Shown here: in pieces, positions 25,491 through 33,513 of the stretch | How the letters are laid out: every line of letters starts with the position of its first letter | Numbering within the stretch: position 1 is the stretch's first letter | DNA from: JADHUC01 sp964617665 | GTDB lineage: Bacteria > Planctomycetota > Planctomycetia > Pirellulales > Pirellulaceae | Assembly (NCBI GenBank): GCA_964617665.1 | Contig: CAZUAH010000004.1 | Span: 16,441 to 80,440 of the forward strand | Direction: 5' to 3' | DNA length: 64,000 nt | Notes under the pieces: model-generated | What the model was told of the DNA's origin: nothing | Database searches by the model: none | The model's input: the letters and a program-made list of their open reading frames with translations, nothing else | Made by a program: the position numbers and the translations under genes

Positions 25491-26897
25491 CTATTTGGAA
25501 CCCAACGGAAGATCAAAAAAGAACACTTCGTTCTTGTCGTGTTCGCCCTTGATTTGCTCGGGTGTAATCTCCAGGCGGTCTCCCAGAATTGTACGAAAAC
25601 TGATGTCACCATTGGGATTCGTGATGAGGAATTCAGCCGGATGGATGAATGTGATCCAGATGCTGTTCTCTTTCGATCGAGCTTGCAGAAACGGATCGTT
25701 CCTCTTCGGGCCGAACATGCCGCCGGACGGACAGATCAGGAAATCGGCACCGCCGTCGCACAATCGCTTGACCAGATCCGGGTATCGCCGGTCGGCACAA
25801 ATCATGAGCGCAATCTTGCCATACGGTGTCTCGAACACGGGCGAACTGTCCCCAGGTGTGTTGCGTACCAACTCGTGCCCGAGTTGTTGTTTGCGATACT
25901 TGCCGACGAGTTGTCCGTCGGGGGCTATCAGGACGGCCGTGTTGTAGCGATGCTCGCCATCGGACTCCAGCATTCCGGCCACGAGAAAGATATCCAACTC
26001 GTCGGCCAAAGCGGCCAAACGGCGGTAGAACGTTCCGTCGGGGATGGTCTCGCCGAGCGCTCGGTACTGTTCGAGTGGGATCGACTTGTCCTTGATGGCA
26101 TACCCGTCGAGGTAACACTCGGTCGTACAGACGATCTTGGCATCGCCTTTGGCCGCCTGGCGAATCATCGCTTCCGCGCGGCGGTAATTCGCCTCTTTGT
26201 CGGCACGCAGCCACTTGAGCACGATGCCTGCGACACGAACTGTATCGCCGGACCAAGACTCGTCTGACGGAAGCTCCTCGATCGTGATGTCCTTGTACCA
26301 TGCTTCATTGGGCGGACCGCTATGAATCTGCAGGCCGATCACGCCCTTCTGCGGAATGGTGCTGTCGAATTCCGTATAGTCGACCGTGCAGCGGCCGTTC
26401 AGCCAAAATCGAACCCTCCGCCCTTCGCATCGAATGACGTATTCGTTCCAGTCACCCTCGTTGTGCAGCTTGCCTTGCTCCTGGACGGGCGGTCCCGTCA
26501 GCAGCCTGTGGCGTCGTTCGTCATAGAGACATCCCCAGTAGACTTGGCCAATGTCCGCCTGGTAGCCAATCATCTCGTTGCTGTTAGGGACCCGCTCGCT
26601 ACGAATCTGAATTCCAGCATTAGGATTCTGTCCCAATACTTTGAATTTCAATCGCAATTCGAAGTCAGTGTATGTCTTTTTCGTGCAAAGATACTCGTTC
26701 TTTGGCACCCGTTCCTTCAAGCTTCCGCCCACGATCGCGTTGTCCTCGATGCGAAAAGTGTCAAGGTTGCCTTCCCAGCCCTCGAACGAATTGCCATCGA
26801 ACAATGGGGGGGCGGACGACTGTGTGACATCGTCTTGCCCATGCGCGAAGGTCGAGGCAAACACCAAGACAAACATTAGTACAGCGAGTTTCTTCAT
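25491..26897 (-). CDS. Exported DUF1080-nitrilase-fold fusion
   Basis: 468 residues with signal peptide (MKKLAVLMFVLVFASTFAHG). Residues ~30-210 are a DUF1080 (3-keto-disaccharide hydrolase/concanavalin-like) domain: LFDGNSFEGWEG, NPNAGIQIRS and GLQIHSG. Residues ~220-465 are a carbon-nitrogen hydrolase domain with a complete triad: Glu260 (TTECYLDG), Lys336 (YRKQQLG) and Cys367 (MICADRRYP). Most nitrilase-superfamily enzymes are cytoplasmic and stand alone, so an exported fusion to a sugar-binding or sugar-cleaving domain is unusual. It could release an N-acyl or amide group from an amino sugar. It is the first gene of the run 26897 to 19025. Confidence 0.88.
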   Translation of the reverse strand: MKKLAVLMFVLVFASTFAHGQDDVTQSSAPPLFDGNSFEGWEGNLDTFRIEDNAIVGGSLKERVPKNEYLCTKKTYTDFELRLKFKVLGQNPNAGIQIRSERVPNSNEMIGYQADIGQVYWGCLYDERRHRLLTGPPVQEQGKLHNEGDWNEYVIRCEGRRVRFWLNGRCTVDYTEFDSTIPQKGVIGLQIHSGPPNEAWYKDITIEELPSDESWSGDTVRVAGIVLKWLRADKEANYRRAEAMIRQAAKGDAKIVCTTECYLDGYAIKDKSIPLEQYRALGETIPDGTFYRRLAALADELDIFLVAGMLESDGEHRYNTAVLIAPDGQLVGKYRKQQLGHELVRNTPGDSSPVFETPYGKIALMICADRRYPDLVKRLCDGGADFLICPSGGMFGPKRNDPFLQARSKENSIWITFIHPAEFLITNPNGDISFRTILGDRLEITPEQIKGEHDKNEVFFFDLPLGSK

Positions 26898-26927
26898 TGG
26901 TTTGTTCTCCCTTTGCTAACGACAACT

Positions 26928-28109
26928 TCAAGTTGAGCTTCCGTAGTTCAGTCCTTCCATCGCCGGCAACAAGCGATCGATCATTTCCTCTGTATGTGCG
27001 TAGCTGAGACTGATGCGCAACAGCGATTCACCGGCGGGCACCGACGGAGGGCGGATGCCGGGAACCTGCAGGCCACGTTCTCTCAGCACGGACGCCATGT
27101 CCATCGTTCGCGCGGGATCACCAACAATCACGGGAATTATTTGACTGGCCGAATCCGCGGTGGACCAGCCTTGTTGTTTCAGTTGCTCGCGCAGGCTGGC
27201 AGCTCGGTCCAACAACGCCGCGCGGCGTTGCGGTTCGCATTGTACCAACCGAAGAGCTTCGATGCCGGCTGCAGCGGTCGCTTCGGGCAGCGCGGTCGAA
27301 AAGACATACGAGCGTGCGCGGTTCGCGAGCCAGTCGATCAATCGCTGCTGGCCCACGACAAATCCGCCGATCGAGCCGAGTGCCTTGCTCAACGTACCGA
27401 CGCGCACGTGGACACCGTCTTCCGTGCCCAGGTGCTCGCATACACCTCGTCCGTTCGTGCCGAAGACACCCGTAGCGTGCGCTTCGTCGACCATCAGCAC
27501 GGCGTCGAATTGTTCGGCCAATTCAGCTAGTTTCGCGAGTGGCGCCAAATCGCCATCCATGCTGAACAAGCCATCGGTAATAATCAGGCGTCGGCGGAAG
27601 TCGCCAGCGTCTTGAATTGCTGTCTTGAGGTAGTCGATGTCTCGATGGGGATAGACTTCAATGCGCGCTCCCGACAGGCGACAACCGTCAATGATGCTGG
27701 CGTGATTCTTGGCATCGCTGAAGATCACATCCTGCTTGCCCACCAGTGCTGGAATTGTCCCGACATTGGCCGCGAATCCCGATGGAAACAATAGGGCAGC
27801 CTCGGTTCCTTCAAACTCGGCCAGAGCCCTCTCCAATTCCGCGTGTATGGCAGCGCGCCCCGTGATCAGCGGGCTAGCGCCACTTCCCCAGCCGACTTGT
27901 TGGATCAAATCTCGGACCGCTGCCACCAAGTTTTCGGCGGCGAATCCCAGATAGTCGTTTGATCCAAAGTTCACAATCGACCTACCATCCAGACGGATCG
28001 TCGCCGGACTTTGCGGCCCGTCGCGCACGGCCAACTGGCGGCGCAGATGTTGCCGTTCGAGCGTCAGCAGTTCGTCGTCAACCCAGGCGAGCGGATCGTG
28101 GGACATCAT
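26928..28109 (-). CDS. bioF: 8-amino-7-oxononanoate synthase (biotin synthesis)
   Basis: 393-residue PLP enzyme of the alpha-oxoamine synthase family, condensing pimeloyl thioester with L-alanine in biotin synthesis. Seen: NFGSNDYLGF at 47-56, the cofactor motif VDEAHATG at 207-214, and the PLP lysine Lys242 in GTLSKALGSIGG. Length fits BioF (~380-400). A closely related aminotransferase-like KBL enzyme (glycine C-acetyltransferase) is a possible alternative, as the two families are hard to tell apart by eye. The ATG at 28109 overlaps the stop of the BFD-type ferredoxin gene by 4 bases (ATGA), indicating translational coupling. No other biotin gene is in the window. Confidence 0.85.
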   Translation of the reverse strand: MMSHDPLAWVDDELLTLERQHLRRQLAVRDGPQSPATIRLDGRSIVNFGSNDYLGFAAENLVAAVRDLIQQVGWGSGASPLITGRAAIHAELERALAEFEGTEAALLFPSGFAANVGTIPALVGKQDVIFSDAKNHASIIDGCRLSGARIEVYPHRDIDYLKTAIQDAGDFRRRLIITDGLFSMDGDLAPLAKLAELAEQFDAVLMVDEAHATGVFGTNGRGVCEHLGTEDGVHVRVGTLSKALGSIGGFVVGQQRLIDWLANRARSYVFSTALPEATAAAGIEALRLVQCEPQRRAALLDRAASLREQLKQQGWSTADSASQIIPVIVGDPARTMDMASVLRERGLQVPGIRPPSVPAGESLLRISLSYAHTEEMIDRLLPAMEGLNYGSST

Positions 28110-28405
28110 GGATTCTCGCCAATCAGCGTTGCGTTTGGCGGCGGCGTGCCGCCGCCTTCGCGGATGTACTTGGCGCGCCGGCGACTGTACTCTTCGGCGG
28201 TCGGCAGATCAGCTTCCGTTGCCCCGCCGTCGACCGCCTCCTGAAACAGACGCTCCAAGAAGGGACGACACCATCCGCAACCGGTTCCTGCCCCAAAGCA
28301 TTCGCTCAATTGCGCTGCTCGCTTTGGTTTCTCGATGCGTAGGTAGTTGACCACCTTGCGTTTGGTGACATGAAAGCACAGGCAGAGTTCTTCGTCCGGT
28401 TGCAT
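28106..28405 (-). CDS. BFD-type [2Fe-2S] protein, coupled to bioF
   Basis: 99 residues. Four cysteines in the pattern C-x-C ... C-x2-C, Cys8, Cys10, Cys43 and Cys46 (LCLCF and GCGWCR), match the bacterioferritin-associated ferredoxin-like [2Fe-2S] domain. Family members bind a [2Fe-2S] cluster and pass electrons or sense redox. The C-terminal ~45 residues (AEEYSRRRAKYIREGGG) are an extension with no known motif. It overlaps bioF by 4 bases, so expression is linked to it. A role supplying electrons or clusters to biotin synthase is inference. Start is the ATG at 28405, with GGAG about 13 bases upstream. Confidence 0.8.
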   Translation of the reverse strand: MQPDEELCLCFHVTKRKVVNYLRIEKPKRAAQLSECFGAGTGCGWCRPFLERLFQEAVDGGATEADLPTAEEYSRRRAKYIREGGGTPPPNATLIGENP

Positions 28406-28449
28406 CGTGTCGTTGTCGCTCCTTCAAACATGTTCGCGGCCGCCGCGCT

Positions 28450-28477
28450 TGACGTCACAGCGAGCCCACCTACACTT
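28450..28477 (+). promoter_or_regulatory. Candidate promoter for the HEAT-repeat gene
   Basis: TTGACG at 28450-28455, 16 bases, then TACACT at 28472-28477. It would give a ~58-base leader to the GTG at 28542. It lies in the divergent gap between this gene and the BFD gene. Confidence 0.4.
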
Positions 28478-28541
28478 TACTCGATTTGTTATCACTCTCA
28501 TAACAGTGTGTCTCCGAATTGGCAAGCTGGGAGGGCGTCGC

Positions 28542-29585
28542 GTGTCCGACGATCTAGACAGAACGCTACCCGAGGGGCCAACTGACCGGCCCACGGAGGA
28601 TTCTGCGCAACCGACCGATGCAGCGAATTCCGGTTGCTTCCTGAAGCTGGTTTTGATCCCTATGGTGATTGTCGCCATTTTTGTCGGCATTTGGTTGGTG
28701 TTTGGTCTGGTTGCCCATGTGGGCAGCGATCCCACGGAACTGGTGCAGGATTTGAAGAAGGGGAAGGACACCAGTTGGCAGAAAGCGCTGACACTGGCGA
28801 ACGTGCTCCGCAGTTCTGAATACGAGGATCTGAAACGTGACCCAAAAATCGCAACGGACTTGGCGTTGGTTCTTCAGTCGCAGATCGAGACTGGTACGAT
28901 GGATGCCGAGTCGATCAAACTGCGCGTGTTTCTTTGTCGTGCATTAGGCGAATTCGAGGTGCCGGATGTTGTGCCTGTATTGACCCAAGCGATTCGAGTG
29001 GAGCGTGACGGCGCAGAAGTGGTCGTGCGTCGGTCGGCGCTGGAGGCGATCGCAGTACTCGCCACGAACATTGGGGCAGAGACACTGCGCGAAGACGAAC
29101 AACTGATGGAAGCTGTCTTGGCAGCTTCGAAGGAACAGAGTGAAGATGCGGTGGCAAAGAGACGGCGGGATGATTTGAGAACGACGGCTGCCTTTACGCT
29201 GGGCGTGATTGGTGGCAAGCTGACAATCGAGCAGTTGGAGGTACTGTTGAGCGATCCCTATCCCAACACGCGCTACAACGCGGCAACGGGGCTGGCTCGC
29301 CACGGCGAGATCGCTGCGATTCCGGTTCTTGTAGAAATGCTGGACCCCGATAACCAGTTTGCCGTGCAGACCGAAAGCTCGGTCGAGGCCAAGGCGTGGA
29401 AACGGGAGTTGGTTGTTACCAATGGCATTCGGGCGGTAAAACAACTTGCCGACAGAAACCCGTCGGCCGACGTGAGCCAACTGAAGGACGCGCTCGAAAA
29501 GGTCGTCGGTTCGAGCCTCGAACCCACCGTTCGCGCAGAAGCTCGAGAGACACTGCATGCATTGAATTCACTGCAAGCAAGGTAA
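28542..29585 (+). CDS. Membrane-anchored HEAT-repeat protein
   Basis: 347 residues from GTG 28542, chosen because GGAGG is 8 bases upstream; an earlier in-frame TTG/ATG at 28407 would add 45 residues without a good ribosome site. Residues ~30-60 (LVLIPMVIVAIFVGIWLVFGL) form one transmembrane helix after a polar N-terminus. The rest is helical with HEAT-like repeats: RRSALEAIAVLAT, RTTAAFTLGVIGG and TRYNAATGLARHGE. HEAT repeats are protein-binding scaffolds. The partner is unknown; divergent from the bioF pair, same strand as the YTV gene 330 bases on. Confidence 0.8.
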   Translation: MSDDLDRTLPEGPTDRPTEDSAQPTDAANSGCFLKLVLIPMVIVAIFVGIWLVFGLVAHVGSDPTELVQDLKKGKDTSWQKALTLANVLRSSEYEDLKRDPKIATDLALVLQSQIETGTMDAESIKLRVFLCRALGEFEVPDVVPVLTQAIRVERDGAEVVVRRSALEAIAVLATNIGAETLREDEQLMEAVLAASKEQSEDAVAKRRRDDLRTTAAFTLGVIGGKLTIEQLEVLLSDPYPNTRYNAATGLARHGEIAAIPVLVEMLDPDNQFAVQTESSVEAKAWKRELVVTNGIRAVKQLADRNPSADVSQLKDALEKVVGSSLEPTVRAEARETLHALNSLQAR

Positions 29586-29913
29586 GAGTCTCTTCACTGA
29601 CGCAGCGTCTTCTACCTGGATCCGTCTTCGTCGTTTCACAGCAGCGCCAGCGCAGGTCCGGTTATTCCGGTTAGGAAGACTTGTGTCGTAAGCTGTTAGT
29701 CCCAATGCGCTTGCGCCCCAATCGCTAAAATCGGCCTCGGCATATAGCCGGAAAAACTTGAATTCAATTTGAGAAATATAAGCCTTTGTCACTACGGTAC
29801 TTGTTGCCACATGGCAGTTCAAATGCAAGAATTTTCTTTAGTAGGTGGTTGAAATCTCTTCTCATCTCGAACCTACTAGACTATTCAGAAGTCGACTCTT
29901 CTACGCGCGCGAT
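29586..29913. other. Intergenic region before the YTV gene
   Basis: 328 bases without a credible gene. It is richer in A/T than its surroundings toward the 3' side. The palindrome TTGAATTCAA lies within it. Probably the promoter region of the YTV gene, but no -10/-35 pair could be chosen with confidence. Confidence 0.4.
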
Positions 29914-31422
29914 ATGGGGCGAATGATGTATTTCACACTGCGATCTTCTTTTGCCGTAGCGGCGATTGCCGCACTGGTCGGATCGGCTTCTGGGCAGGAC
30001 TGCTGCCAGCCTGCCTACCGCACGGTCCACAAAATCGTCTACGAATCCCAGCCGGTTACTGCGTATCGGTTGGAATACGAGACCGTTTTCGAGGAAAAGG
30101 AGATTACCGTTCAACGGCCTGTGTGGGAGACCGAGTATCGCGAGCGGCGATACAAGGTTGCCAAACCAGTGGTGGAAACGAGTGAGCGCGAAGAACGTTA
30201 CACCGTTCTGAAGCCCATGTGGGAGACCTCGCACCGCGATTGCAGCTATGATCGCGTGACCTACGCCACGGAAACCGAAATGCGCGAGCAGCGATATACT
30301 GTCTCGCGACCCGTGTGGGAAGAGTCGTTTCGCGAGCAGCGTCGCGTCGTGCGTCGGCCAGTCGTCGAGACGCAAACGCGGGATTACAGTTACACCACCT
30401 ACGATCCCGTTACGACCATGCGGACGGAGTATGTGGATCAGGGCAGCTACCGGGACAATTGGGTCTATACGCAGGGACGTACCAGCAATCGGTTGCAGTG
30501 GCTGTCGCGAGGTAATGCGATTGATCCGGCAACGGGCAGAACATTCGTACGACGAGGCGGTTTCTATTGGGTGCCTCAGCAAGCGCCCGGTGCCTACACC
30601 GTGCAGCGTCAGTACGTGCCAAACGTGGTCGCCGTTCAGCGGCCGCAGACGGCCTATCAGGCTCGGGTAGTCACCGAGAAGCGACCGGTCCAGGTGACTT
30701 CGTATCGAGACGAAGTGGTTGTCGAGAAGATTCCGGTACGTGTCTGCCGCATGCAACAGACCGAGGAAGTGCGACAGATACCGGTCACCGTTCGGAAGCC
30801 CATCCGCGAACGTGTCAATTACCAGATTCCGGTGAAGACCTTGCGCTGGGAACGACAGGAAATGGTCCGCAAGATTCCGGTGACTACACGACGTGTCGAA
30901 TATGAGGAACGAGTCGAGCACGTTCCGGTTCGCGTGTGCCGCATGGCCACGGAAGTCCGCAAGGTCCAGGAGCCTCGTTCGGTCGCGACCTGGAAGGCGT
31001 ATCAGTCGACGCAGTGCGTTCCGCGGACCATGGTGATGCGTGTACCGAACGATCCGTGCCATTCCTACGACCTGTCGCCGACTACCACATACTACTATCC
31101 CGCCGAGTCGACGATTGTTAGCCCCACTCCTGCCGAGGTAACCACGCAGAAACCTGTGACCGAAGAGGAAGATGGGAAGAAATCGGTGGTAAAGAAGGAG
31201 GAGACGGAGGAGCCCACGGAACCTGAAGCTGAGGGCGAGTCGGGTGAATCTGAAGCCGAGAGCACACCCGCCGAACCGGGCGCCGAAGCCGCCAGCGCCG
31301 AGCCCAATGACTCCACTCCAATGGAAGACCCCGCTCTTGAATCGGTCGACTTGGATGAGTTCCCCGCGTTGGAAGATGGAACCGAAGATGCGAATCGCCC
31401 CGAGGGCGAAAAGGATGCCTGA
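29914..31422 (+). CDS. YTV-repeat cell-wall/surface protein
   Basis: 502 residues from ATG 29914 (ATG 29923 is also possible; GGGGCGA lies just before it). The signal peptide ends near VGSASGQ. The body carries many short YTV-type repeats with alternating charged and aromatic residues: RPVWETEYRERRYKV, RYTVLKPMWETSHRD and RYTVSRPVWEESFREQ, then a second set with KIPVRVCRM, VRQIPVTVRKP and VRKIPVTTRR. YTV proteins are planctomycete cell-wall components described from Rhodopirellula. Several paired cysteines suggest cross-linking. The last ~100 residues are acidic Glu/Pro/Ala/Ser-rich low complexity. The acidic tail against a basic repeat body suggests electrostatic stacking, an inference. Confidence 0.9.
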   Translation: MGRMMYFTLRSSFAVAAIAALVGSASGQDCCQPAYRTVHKIVYESQPVTAYRLEYETVFEEKEITVQRPVWETEYRERRYKVAKPVVETSEREERYTVLKPMWETSHRDCSYDRVTYATETEMREQRYTVSRPVWEESFREQRRVVRRPVVETQTRDYSYTTYDPVTTMRTEYVDQGSYRDNWVYTQGRTSNRLQWLSRGNAIDPATGRTFVRRGGFYWVPQQAPGAYTVQRQYVPNVVAVQRPQTAYQARVVTEKRPVQVTSYRDEVVVEKIPVRVCRMQQTEEVRQIPVTVRKPIRERVNYQIPVKTLRWERQEMVRKIPVTTRRVEYEERVEHVPVRVCRMATEVRKVQEPRSVATWKAYQSTQCVPRTMVMRVPNDPCHSYDLSPTTTYYYPAESTIVSPTPAEVTTQKPVTEEEDGKKSVVKKEETEEPTEPEAEGESGESEAESTPAEPGAEAASAEPNDSTPMEDPALESVDLDEFPALEDGTEDANRPEGEKDA

Positions 31423-31439
31423 GGATTAACGTGTGCCAA

Positions 31440-31484
31440 GAAAATGCGGGCTGCAGCTTGACAAGACGGGCTGCAGCCATTTTC
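31440..31484 (+). terminator. Stem-loop after the YTV gene
   Basis: GAAAAT and GGCTGCAG at 31440-31456 pair with CTGCAGCC and ATTTTC at 31471-31484, with a 3-base bulge and a 14-base loop. It ends in TTTTC. Probable terminator or mRNA-stabilising hairpin between the YTV gene and the gene at 31504. Confidence 0.45.
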
Positions 31485-31503
31485 ATGCGCACGGAGGAAA
31501 TTG

Positions 31504-32037
31504 ATGAAGTACTTGCTACCTTGCGAAAAATGCGGTGAGAAAACGCCGATTGACGTCAATCAAGCTGGCCAGCAAATCGCTTGCATTTGTGGCCAGATGC
31601 TAGGAGTTCCTTCGCTGCGCGGCATACGCGAATTGGAGGTACTGGAAAATGTGGACACGACTGTGCCGCAATCTAAGTGGACTGTGGGCCGGCGAGTCGT
31701 CTTTGTCATCGGCTTGGTGGTGTGCGTGAGCAGTTTGGCAGTCTTTGGTCTTGCGATGGTCAATCGGACGAACATAGTTGTTCCCGAACGGCCCGTTTAT
31801 AACGTTGCGGCAAGCGATGCGGACATCGACGCAAAGACGCCAGCGGAAGCTTGGGACGAATGGGTGCACTTGCGCTCCGACGGACTTGGGCACTACCATA
31901 AACCACCCCACGTTCACGTACGTGGGGTAGTCGAGACTCTGCGGACAGTCATGGCGATTGCTGCGAGTGTGGCTGTCGTGGGGCTTCTCATGGCCATTGG
32001 CGCATGTGTGCTGCCCAGCGCAAAACGTGGCCCATAG
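31504..32037 (+). CDS. Small zinc-ribbon membrane protein
   Basis: 177 residues from ATG 31504 (GGAGGA 6 bases upstream; a TTG one codon before is in frame). An N-terminal zinc-ribbon-like module, CEKCG ... CICGQMLGVPSL, matches the ribbon in the proteins at 39618-40652 and 40962-42875. Two transmembrane helices follow: VVFVIGLVVCVSSLAVFGLAM and TVMAIAASVAVVGLLMAIGA. Between them is a ~70-residue polar loop. Unknown function; ends 16 bases from the convergent gene at 32054. Confidence 0.75.
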   Translation: MKYLLPCEKCGEKTPIDVNQAGQQIACICGQMLGVPSLRGIRELEVLENVDTTVPQSKWTVGRRVVFVIGLVVCVSSLAVFGLAMVNRTNIVVPERPVYNVAASDADIDAKTPAEAWDEWVHLRSDGLGHYHKPPHVHVRGVVETLRTVMAIAASVAVVGLLMAIGACVLPSAKRGP

Positions 32038-32053
32038 CGCGCCGCCGGGTCAG

Positions 32054-33382
32054 TCAGCCCAGGTACTCCTTCCATTGTTGCTGGGGGACATCTACCCAGC
32101 GGCGACCAAACCGCGAGCCCGTAGCCAAGTGCATCGCATCCAACGGATCTTTCTCCAGGACCACCAGTAAACGTCTCAGAACTGCCGCGGCGGTAAGGAT
32201 GTACGATGTGTCCGTTTCGGCAATTCGCCAACGGGACCAACGGTCCAGTTTGGGAAACTCGCCAAGCACACGCGCCATCCGAGGGTCGTCAGCGCGAATC
32301 GCCGTCATTGTCCGGCACGCCTGACAGCGGTTACCGGTCAGACTCGATGGGCTGACGCATTGGCGGCACATGGAACAAGTTGCCATTGCCGACGGCACGA
32401 TCCGGTCTCCGGTAACGGAACACGACCGCAGGAACTTGGGCAAGACGCGTCGACCGCTTGCGGCGCACGTCACCAGATCCGACTCTAACGCCTGCCGGCC
32501 GGACTCTTCACACTCGGTTATTGCTTCAGGAACCGTGATTCGCCCATCGTTAATCGCGAGCACGCGATACGAACTACGCCCCGTATGGGCGCATTTGAAA
32601 GGCGGCGGTTCTATTCCACCATCGACCAACAATTGAGCCCAGCCGTCAAATGATAAATCAGTACGCGCTTCGCCAATCTCGAACAGCAGCTTGCAGTGGA
32701 AATACTTGCACCAGACGACGGCCGTGATCAACAATTCTGCTTGTTCGTCGTGTGCGACGACCGGCGCACGTTGTTCTCCAGTGACCGCCCAGCGACGGGT
32801 GTCCTCGTCGGAAACTCGAGGCGGCTTGCCTTCGAGCGGCACCAAGTCGTCCACTCGCAACGCGGACAGCAGAGCCTCGTCGACGGGTCGCCCGTCGATA
32901 GACGTGTAAACGTGGGTCAACCGATCCTCGGCTTGGCTTTTGGTGGACCGAATACGGTAGGTATGACGCAGTAGCGGCTGGTCCTCTAGCGTGCAACCGG
33001 CCAATCGCACGTTTCCGTCGTCAACCGTGTAAGCGTCGAACAGCCGAGAGGTCAACTGACGCACGCTATCCGGTTGAGTTGAGGGTGCGGCGTGAACCAC
33101 GTCGCCCGTTTGTCGAAGTCGCGTGACGGTCCAATCGAACAGTGAAGATGACAACGATAACCGTTCAGACGCTGTTCTGTCTTCGCCCGAAGGTCCATCG
33201 AATGTAAACCGCGCCGTCTGCGACTCGCCCAAGTCTTCAACGGCGTCCTCGGGCACCGAAAGCTCGTAGACTCCGGCATCCCTGCGTCGAACCGCTAGTC
33301 GCAGCGTCGCAAACGCCCACAGACAGAAATGCTGGGCGAGTAGATCTGAATCGGCCGTAGATTTCTTTCGCGAGTCAGTCAC
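32054..33382 (-). CDS. Unrecognised protein with 15-residue cysteine repeats
   Basis: 442 residues, soluble, no signal peptide. I do not recognise a family. Residues 264-356 hold a cysteine-rich module. Cys264 is in CAHTGR, and Cys291, 306, 321 and 336 then recur every 15 residues, each opening a unit of the form C-x2-[ST]-G-x2-[AVI]-[LV]-x-[SP] for the first three (CEESGRQALESDLVT, CAASGRRVLPKFLRS, CSVTGDRIVPSAMAT). It closes with CSMCRQC and CQAC. Regular spacing suggests stacked metal-binding knuckles. The N-terminal ~250 residues and C-terminal ~85 are mixed alpha/beta. ATG at 33382; function unknown. Confidence 0.75.
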   Translation of the reverse strand: MTDSRKKSTADSDLLAQHFCLWAFATLRLAVRRRDAGVYELSVPEDAVEDLGESQTARFTFDGPSGEDRTASERLSLSSSLFDWTVTRLRQTGDVVHAAPSTQPDSVRQLTSRLFDAYTVDDGNVRLAGCTLEDQPLLRHTYRIRSTKSQAEDRLTHVYTSIDGRPVDEALLSALRVDDLVPLEGKPPRVSDEDTRRWAVTGEQRAPVVAHDEQAELLITAVVWCKYFHCKLLFEIGEARTDLSFDGWAQLLVDGGIEPPPFKCAHTGRSSYRVLAINDGRITVPEAITECEESGRQALESDLVTCAASGRRVLPKFLRSCSVTGDRIVPSAMATCSMCRQCVSPSSLTGNRCQACRTMTAIRADDPRMARVLGEFPKLDRWSRWRIAETDTSYILTAAAVLRRLLVVLEKDPLDAMHLATGSRFGRRWVDVPQQQWKEYLG

Positions 33383-33513
33383 GAGTTCTATAGAAGGTAG
33401 GTAAGCGATTTGTCGTTATACAATTGCGACCGTAGGATACTCCGTCTTGGCGTTTCGCTGCAAGAAAGAAAACCGCGATGTGTAGGCTCTTGTGGTGTCT
33501 CCTCTTGCGGGAA

